Assembly (NCBI GenBank): GCA_963383645.1
Contig: OY726566.1
Span: 94,593,779 to 94,657,778 of the forward strand
Source of the DNA: Muscardinus avellanarius
Taxonomy: Eukaryota > Chordata > Mammalia > Rodentia > Gliridae
DNA length: 64,000 bases
Direction of reading: 5' to 3'
Below are positions 25,089 to 64,000 of the stretch, in pieces (the stretch's first letter is position 1; every line of letters starts with the position of its first letter). Below the pieces are notes generated by a model. That model searched no databases. It saw nothing but the letters and a program-made list of their open reading frames with translations, and had not been told where the DNA came from. A program made the translations under genes and the position numbers.

Positions 25089-25309
25089 GGTTTTTTTTTT
25101 GTTTTTTTTTTGGTGGTACTGGGGGTGGAACCCAGAGCCTTTCTACCTCCAGGCTATACTCCCAGACCTTTTTTTTATATTTTATTTGGAAACAGGGTCT
25201 AACTAAATTGCTGAAAGCCTCACTAAGTAGCTGAGGCTGTCTTCGAACCCGTGCGATCCTCCTGTCTCAGCCTCCCAAGTGCGGGGATTACAAGCATGCG
25301 CCACCACAT
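25089..25309 (-). mobile_element. Inner B1-dID SINE nested in another
   Basis: ggtggtactgggggtggaac to gcatgcgccaccacatc; duplicated ccagacctatttg at both ends. Confidence 0.85.
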
Positions 25310-25322
25310 CCAGACCTATTTG

Positions 25323-25323
<1 letters not shown>

Positions 25324-25372
<49 letters not shown>
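25324..25372. repeat. (TA)n microsatellite
   Basis: About 24 TA units inside the A/T-rich linker of a SINE. Confidence 0.97.
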
Positions 25373-25376
<4 letters not shown>

Positions 25377-25549
25377 TTTGGAAACAGGGTCTCTTAAACC
25401 AGCAAGGCTGGCTTCAAACTTGTGTGATCCTTCTGTCTCTGCATCCCAAGCCCAGGGATTATAAGCGTGCACCACCATGCCCAGCAGAAATTCTAACTTC
25501 TGATACCGGTTCCTAAATAATTGTACAAATGATATAAAGATAATTATAA

Positions 25550-25700
25550 TGTTCTTTACAGCATTATTTATAAGAACATGAAGTTGAAAAAAACCTCAAT
25601 GCCCACCAGTAGAAAATTGGTTAAATAGATTATGGTATATCCATTTAATTGTCATATGGGGGGTTGTATGTATATATGTGAGTGTAAACTACTATTTCTG
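25550..25700 (+). mobile_element. L1 3' end fragment (+)
   Basis: gcattatttataagaacatg, cctcaatgcccaccagtaga, aaattggttaaatagattat and ggtatatccatttaattgtc follow L1 3' sequence. Confidence 0.65.
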
Positions 25701-25837
25701 TTGACATATTTTGTTGTTTCTAAAAAGTCATAAATAAGGTAAACTAGAGAAACAATGAAATTAGACATCATCCCACTTTATTAAAAATGTAAATATCTAT
25801 ATACACATAGGAAAATATCTGGTAGAAAATATCAAAT

Positions 25838-26008
25838 ATAGCTAGAATGGTGGCACATACCTGTAATCCCAGTGTTTGTAAGGCTGAGATAGGATCACAG
25901 ATTCAAGGCCGGCCTCAGCAACTTAGCAAGACCCTGTTTCAAAATAAAAAGGGTTGGGGATGCAGCTTAGAGGTAGAATGCCCCTAGCTTCATTCCCCAG
26001 GACTAAAA
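25838..26008 (+). mobile_element. B1-dID SINE
   Basis: gctagaatggtggcacatac to cattccccaggactaaaaaa. Confidence 0.83.
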
Positions 26009-26104
26009 AAAGAATATATCAAATGTTCATTGTGTTTATATCTGAGTAGTATGACTCAAGGGAGCTGATATTTACTTTGCCTATATACATTTTGTATTAA
26101 CTGG

Positions 26105-26330
26105 GGTTTTTTGTTGTTTTTTGTTTGTTTGTTTGTTTGTTTGTTTATTGGTGGTACTGGGGTTCCTGGAAACCCTTCTACCTCCGGGCTACACTCAGAC
26201 CCATTTTTATACTTTTTTATTTGGAAACAGGGTCTCCTAAGCCAGCGCTGCTGGCTTTGAACCTGCGCGATCCTCCTGTCTCCGCCTCTCAACCGCAGGG
26301 ATTCCAAGCCTGTGCCACTACACCCAGCAC
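26105..26330 (-). mobile_element. Young B1-dID SINE with target-site duplication
   Basis: gtattaactgg at 26094-26104 and 26331-26341. T/GTTT-rich tail and young right half. Confidence 0.9.
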
Positions 26331-28045
26331 GTATTAACTGGTTTTTAAAAAATAATAATAATTATATGTTATCTCTAGAATAAAAAAATAAACAATTGAA
26401 TTTTTTCAATTTTGAAAGAAAATAGTATAAACCTGTAGTAGAAGTGTGAAGGTTAGGTCACTTTGGGAAATGCCTAAAAGCTAAGAAATTACCACTTGCT
26501 TCATATGATGAGGGATAAGATAGGATTTCTCACAGTGGAAGGATTTTCATACTTACCAAGTCATGTAGCACAGACACAATTTCTCTTAGAAAGTGCACGG
26601 GCTACTAGCAAGTTCTTGAGATAGCTACTGAGCGTGTGATGACCTAAAATACCATGAAACCATTTTGGCACTTTTGTTGTTTTTCTTCTTCTTTACTTTG
26701 TAAACAATCTTAACTTGTACCCTTCTTAGAAGTAATGAAAGATCCTTACAAACCTACCTCTGTTCATGGTGTATTCTAGAGAAGGGCTACCAATGGAGAG
26801 GGGCTGTCCATAAATCCTAAGCTGCAGTAAGGGAGAAGATCAGAAGAGACAACAAAGCTGATCCAGTTATTCAAGTCACTTCGCCAACAAGAAACAAAAG
26901 AGGAAGAAAGCTGAAGTGTGTTCTGGCAGAGGTGGCAGCCATAACACGTGTAGGAACTGAAAGCCACCAATATCTCACCATGAAGCTCACTGGATTTGTG
27001 GAGGAAGGAAAATAGTAACATCTCAAAACTTTCAAACATACTGGGAGTTGAGGGCTTAACATTAGATTCTGTTTGGGGCTGGGGGGTTGTTTTTAGCACA
27101 GATATGTCTCTTGCTTGTCTTGGAAGAAGAGAGTCCCCAGTAATAGCCATGAGCTCATGGCTGATGCAAAGATGCAGAAGAGCACATGAAGACTTTGATT
27201 AGCTTAGGAGCTGTCATGAAGGTCTCATTCTCCCTTCTGCAGTTAAAGCCGTCTCCTGAGAAATTAGCCAAGAGAATATTTAGGGCAAGAATCTAAAAGC
27301 CGGAGCCAAACCGCTGGGAAGGGCGTTCAGTTGCAAGCTCCAATGTGATGGAACTAGAAACGAACATTCGAATCATGTCATGTTGACACCTCAGATTCAA
27401 CAAGTCTAAAATGGGACCCGTCTGTCCTCACAAAGTAACTCCTTAGCTGAACAAGCTAATGCACTTTAGGAAGCTCTGTGATAGCATATCCATTATTTCA
27501 TTTGGTTGCCACAAGCTTATAGACAAGGACATTTAACTCAGGGTGATCAAAGGGCTGCCAGTTCCTACTAGTTCAATTCCAGAAACCAAGTTTTCTGAGT
27601 CCTAATCTAGCCATCCATTAGCTCTACCGCACTGCCCATCCTTCCATATTTGTGGAAAATTACCAGTCAGTTTTATAGAATTACTAAGTGACACTTTATT
27701 TATATTGGCATTTGAGTATTGCACACCAGCAGATTTTAGGAAGTATGAAGTCAGATTTTTGTGAAGTAGCAAAGAGCAAATCAAACAACCTTTGCAACTA
27801 TTCATCTCGGTGTTTTTTTTTTTTTAAATAAGATGTTTAGTTAAAAAATGACATGTGTAGTATTATCATCAAGGAAATCAAAAGAGAACACAGGTAAATA
27901 AAGTACTAGATCTCGGCGTAAACCTGCCTGTTTGTAAACCTAACAGGAGCAAAACGTTGTCAGTCATGTCCGATGTTCTGATGTTTTGTTTTCTTTAATT
28001 TGAAAATCATTTTGGACTTTTCCTTGCCTAAGAATTAGAAGCAAG

Positions 28046-28245
28046 CCAGGCATGATGTTGCACCACTGTAATCCCAGTACTTGGGAGGCTGAAACAGGAG
28101 GATCACAGGTTCGAAGCCAGCCTCAACAATTTAGTGAGGCTCTCAGCAACCTGGTGAGACCCCGATTCCAAATTAAAAAAGAAAAATGATAAAATGAGCT
28201 GGGTATGTAGCTCAGAGGTAGAATACCCCGGGCTCAATCCCTAGG
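28046..28245 (+). mobile_element. B1-dID SINE followed by (CA)n
   Basis: gccaggcatgatgttgcacc to ccccgggctcaatccctagg; (CA)n 28246-28292 begins at the tail. Confidence 0.85.

Positions 28246-28292
<47 letters not shown>
28246..28292. repeat. (CA)n microsatellite
   Basis: At the 3' tail of the SINE at 28046. Confidence 0.97.
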
Positions 28293-28293
<1 letters not shown>

Positions 28294-28647
28294 AAGCATT
28301 TTAGAGAGCTACTATACAATAATGTGCATATCATTATACTGTACTGTACACTTAAAATTTTATCAAGAGAATAATAGATCACATGTGAACTGTTTCTGCC
28401 ACAACTTACAAAAAAAAAAAGAATTTTTAACATGAAACGTTTCCATATCTTAATTCCTATTTGTACTCTGTGAGTAACATCATAAAAGCACTTTAACTTT
28501 GTAGGGGAAAAAGCAGCCCACGGTGATTAAGCTCCATCAGGATCCCCAGCCAGCCAGCCCCTGCCAGGCTTATCAGCACACACACAAAAAATGCCCAGAG
28601 CATTTCGTATCTCAGTGCACATTAGACTTTCAAAAGTAGACACGTTT

Positions 28648-28848
28648 TCTGGGCATGGTAGCACAACCCTGTAATTCTAGTAGTTGGGAGACTGAGGCAG
28701 AAGGGTCGCAGGTTCAAAGTTAGCTTCAGCCAACTTAGTGAGATGCCCAGCTAATTAGAAGACCCTGTTTCAAAAAAGAAAAAGTAAAAATGGCTAGGGG
28801 TGTAGCTCAGAGGTAGAATTCTCCTGGTTTCTACCCCTAGTATAAAAA
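28648..28848 (+). mobile_element. B1-dID SINE
   Basis: tgggcatggtagcacaaccc to ggtttctacccctagtataa. Confidence 0.83.
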
Positions 28849-29659
28849 GACGACAACAGAAACATAGCCAAGTTAACCGTGCAGGCCATTTTCTCTTGAT
28901 TTGGGGCATCTGTAGGTCCGTAGCCCCATTTCTTTATTTGGAAATCAGTATTAGAAGAAACATATCTAGCTTTGTAATGCTGGTTGTATAATTTTCCCAA
29001 ACAAGCATTTCCTTTAGATAAAACCACAAACATTAAATAAGATACACACACATAAAGCCCCCTATAGGCTCTCCTACCTGCCTCAACTATTTTGCTTCTC
29101 TCCAAACATGCAGCTGTGGGTTCTGTGAGGTGCCCGGCATGGGCGTGCGAGGGGTGACAGCGTGTTTTAGAGAGGTCCCTAGAGGGAGCTGCCACCTCTT
29201 CAACATACACTGCCTTTGAAGCCCCCTACCGCTTGTCAGTAACACCTGCCTTATCCCGTAAAACGGAACTAAACAGGAAAAAAAACAAAATCCAACCAAA
29301 GAAGACATCCCACTCTCCATTTGGATGAATAGTTTTGGCTTATCACACCAACATCTTGCTTGGATCTGGTAACTTGATACTTGTCTGATCTTTGTAACAG
29401 CCCCTAGGCACACACACACCAAAAAATTCACACAATATGCCAAATCCTTTTTAATATGTGTTTTGATTATTTTTCATTTAATACTTTGGACTTTTGCTCC
29501 TACGCCTAGGTGTGATGAAGAGCGCAGTAAATCTAAATGTACTAACCAATAGTCTCCAAAGGCAGCCTGCTTTTACAAAAATGTTTTTCTCTAAATTATT
29601 TGATTGTAATAAATTCTCTTCTGTAGTTATTGAATTAATGCTTTTTAAATACCCAGAAG

Positions 29660-29849
29660 AGCCGGGCGTGGTGGCGCACGCTTGTAATCCCCGCACTTGG
29701 GAGGCGGAGACAGGAGGATGGCGCAGGTTCGAAGCCAGCCGCTCTGGCTTAGGAGACCCTGTTTCCAAATAAAAATATAAAATAGGTCTGGGAGTGTAGC
29801 CCGGAGGTAGAATGTTTTCCAGGAACCCCAGTACCACCAATAAATAAAT
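29660..29849 (+). mobile_element. Young B1-dID SINE with target-site duplication
   Basis: aaatacccagaag flanks it at 29647-29659 and 29850-29862. Lies 175 bp before CALD1 exon 2. Confidence 0.92.
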
Positions 29850-30024
29850 AAATACCCAGAAGTTTGAAATCTGATCAAGTTAGGTCTCCAACTGAAGGAA
29901 CAGAGCCATCCTGCTAGAACTCCGTAGTCAAGTTCAGTAAAGGGATGAAGGCTATTTCTGCCCAGAAGTCAAAGCAGGTAGTTGGCAGCCAGCATGCTCA
30001 AGAGGTTGTCTTGTAATGTTTCAG

Positions 30025-62086
<32,062 letters not shown>

Positions 62087-62480
62087 GTAAGTAGCTTCGG
62101 GTACCTCTGAGTTTCTGTGATCTCAGCTTTCAGCAACAGAAGGGCACAGGCAGTCAGTCCATCTCCCTGGGAAGGACAGTATTCTCTGCTGTCACTGTTC
62201 GGTAGCAATCAAGGAGGGGTGCAGATTTAGAACCGTCCTGAGCAGCTGTCTTCTAATTTCCTAGAGGGGAAAATGGAACAAAAATTGTCACCTCTCCACC
62301 CTGAGAGGAAGACTTACCTAGAATGCTAAGGCAAGTCAAATTCAGACCCTTCGCTGGTCTATTTTATCCATTTCTGCTCTATAAATTATATATAGGAATT
62401 TAAAAATGAAAATGTCAGATTACTTTGGCTGCTTCTCTATTACAAGCATCCCTGAACGTATTCCCAAAAACTGTGTATGT

Positions 62481-62651
62481 TAACTGGGTCTGTGATGCAA
62501 GCCTATAGTCCCAGTACCAGCTTCAACAACGTAGCGAGGCCCTCCACAACCTAGTGAGACGCTGTTCAAAATAAAACATAAAATAGAACTGGGGGTGTAG
62601 ATCATATATAGAATGCTTCTATATCCCTGGGGTCAGTCCCCAGTCCCACAA
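62481..62651 (+). mobile_element. B1-dID SINE, degraded
   Basis: ctgggtctgtgatgcaagcc, a deletion, then gaactgggggtgtagatcat and cagtccccagtcccacaaaa. A GA tract follows. Confidence 0.75.
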
Positions 62652-62654
62652 AAG

Positions 62655-62835
62655 AGAAGGAAGGGAAGGAGAGAGGGAGAGAGAGAGAGAGAAGAAAAAG
62701 GAGGAGGAGGAAGAGGAGGGAGGAGGAGGAGCCGGCAGCAGAGGCAGAGGAGGAAGAAAAGGAGGAGGAGAGGAGAATGAGGAAGAGAAAGAAAGAAAGA
62801 AAGAGAAAGAAAGAAAGCAAAAGAAAGAGAAAATA
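62655..62835. repeat. GA/GGA/AAAG purine tract
   Basis: About 180 bases of nearly pure purine following a SINE tail. Confidence 0.93.
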
Positions 62836-63076
62836 TGCATATGTTGGCCATTTTGAACTCGCTTTTTCCAAATTACCCAGTTTCTGTAACTTGGCACAAA
62901 AAAAGTAGTTCTTCAGTAGTTGTTGAAATGATTGCTATAATTTTGTTATCAACACCTATAAAGGAAAGCCATAAAAATATGTGGAACCTAGAAAAATTGG
63001 AAGCAATTTTTCCCACAACCAGTACAATTGGAAACTAGAAAACCCAATTATGAATGTTGTTTTTAAAAACCTAAAA

Positions 63077-63290
63077 TGGCCGAGCGTGGTGGTGCACGCT
63101 TGTAATCCCAGCATTCAGGAGGCTGAGACTGGAGGATCAGGGTTTGCAGACAGCCTTAGCTACTACTTAGTGAGGCCCTCTGCAACTCAGTGAGATGCTG
63201 TTTCAAAATAAATAATAAAAAAATAGGGCTGGGGATGTAGCTCGGATGTAGAATGCCCCTGGGTTTCATTGCCAGTACCACACACACACA
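63077..63290 (+). mobile_element. B1-dID SINE
   Basis: ggccgagcgtggtggtgcac to ttcattgccagtaccacaca, then CA and A tails. Confidence 0.87.
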
Positions 63291-63922
63291 CAAAAAAAAA
63301 AAAAAAAATTAAAATGTTCTCCTTTATTAAGTATTGATATCTTACTATAAAAGTATTATTTTAACGTTTTTATTGAAAGAATATGATAGTTGCCTTGCAT
63401 TTCTCCCCATAAAAAACAAAAATACTATTACTATTACTATTTTCTGTTAAATTGCCTTTATAGCTTTGTTGATGCCCAAGGGATCTGAGAGGCCACTGCC
63501 ATTGCACTACATTCTAGAAGAAGAAAAAAAACCTTTCCAAATCCCAGGCCTCTGAGTTGTTGTGCCACAACACCATTTAATTGCACCTGTTGGAAACACA
63601 TGTCATCTTCAAAGTCACTAAATTTTATCACTTCCAATTTCAAGAGATATGTTTGTATACTCTGCTTGAGTATAAGTCCTTGACCCATTTAATTTTCAAC
63701 CCAAGACTCTTTGCATAAGGGTTCACACGAGGTATAAACAAATATAAACCCACTTTATAATTGGAAAATCTTTATATATGGACAAAAATATATTTTTCTC
63801 TTTCCCACTAGATATAGGAAGGGGGCCCTATAAAAGGGACAAGAAACCATACCCGAAAGGTATGTTCTCTTTAGTGTCTCAAGTTTCCCCAGCACCCATG
63901 GTGGCTTAAAAAATAGAAATTA

Positions 63923-64000
63923 TCCCTGGGCAGAGCTGCACATGCCTGTAATGCCAGTACTTTCAAGGCTGAAACAGGAGGATTTCAGTTTTGAGACCAG
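63923..64000 (+). mobile_element. B1-dID SINE, cut by the window edge
   Basis: cctgggcagagctgcacatg, taatgccagtactttcaagg, gctgaaacaggaggattt; continues past 64000. Confidence 0.75.

Larger units (their letters stand above)
25030..25485 (-). mobile_element. B1-dID SINE split by a second SINE and an AT array
   Basis: Outer right half is 25030-25088 and outer left half 25374-25485. The inner SINE (about 25089-25309) is flanked by ccagacctatttg at 25076-25088 and 25310-25322. (TA)24 at 25324-25372 lies in the outer linker. Confidence 0.85.
1..30024 (+). other. CALD1: CALD1 intron upstream of exon 2 (repeat-rich, no coding exon seen)
   Basis: No stretch encodes the conserved first coding exon (MDDFERRRELRRQKREE), so the window starts inside a long intron. 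It holds some 29 SINEs, several L1 3' ends, MIR/L2 relics, two DNA-transposon relics, an ancient LTR-like repeat and many microsatellites, listed separately. Stretches with nothing I recognise include about 430-860, 1760-2480, 3510-4250, 5350-5840, 5990-6280, 6420-7400, 8610-9085, 9280-10730, 10775-11750, 12104-12566, 12906-13288, 14163-14537, 15290-15975, 16721-17665, 17901-18884, 19088-20249, 20748-21409, 21656-22531, 22760-23520, 23739-24294, 24482-25029, 26342-28045, 28849-29646 and 29863-30024. Confidence 0.85.
62087..64000 (+). other. CALD1: CALD1 intron 11, continues past the window
   Basis: It carries a degraded + SINE (62481-62651), a GA-rich tract (62655-62835), a full + SINE (63077-63290) and the start of another at the edge. 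No coding sequence for the caldesmon C-terminus (DLRPGD, NLWEKQ) was found. 63310-63920 shows nothing. Confidence 0.85.

Overview
This is mammalian genomic DNA holding the 3' two-thirds of one gene, CALD1 (caldesmon), on the + strand. Ten coding exons can be read between 30025 and 62086. Joined, they give about 702 codons in one continuous frame. The first coding exon (N-terminal actomyosin segment) lies before the window, and the final C-terminal exon or exons lie beyond 64000. The window has no complete gene, no RNA gene that I can defend and no prokaryotic feature. Most open reading frames here come from repeats, microsatellites or antisense of low-complexity exons.

The organism looks like a rodent of the squirrel-related (sciuromorph) clade. 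More than 50 SINEs share a two-part build: a 7SL-derived B1-like left half and a tRNA-Ala-derived ID-like right half (the B1-dID type). The abundant squirrel-family ID subfamily that I would expect in a marmot or ground squirrel was not seen in any of them, so a non-squirrel sciuromorph such as mountain beaver or a dormouse is plausible. This is inference from repeats only.

Layout: 1-30024 is intron, packed with SINEs, L1 3' ends, MIR/L2 relics, DNA-transposon relics and microsatellites. 30025-36323 carries the myosin-binding N-terminal exon, the large exon 3 with its internal alternative donor (non-muscle versus smooth-muscle forms) and the small optional exon 4. 36324-42888 is intron with one candidate unannotated exon at 38663. 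42889-43034 is exon 5. 43035-51165 is a repeat-rich intron that includes a 2.8-kb L1-type insertion with an intact ORF1 and a 16-bp target-site duplication. 51166-62086 holds six exons for the tropomyosin-, calmodulin- and actin-binding C-terminal region. 62087-64000 is intron.

The most unusual items are: (1) the L1-type insertion at 47779-50544, which has an intact ORF1 but an old, oppositely oriented L1 ORF2 fragment where ORF2 should be; (2) a NAGNAG tandem acceptor at 58203-58208; (3) a phase-compatible candidate alternative terminal exon at 38663-38761; (4) collapse of the caldesmon 13-residue repeat to one unit; (5) two diverged tandem duplications of unique intron DNA (30397-30575 and 52694-52901); and (6) a young SINE subfamily whose ID half has lost its tRNA-like B box.
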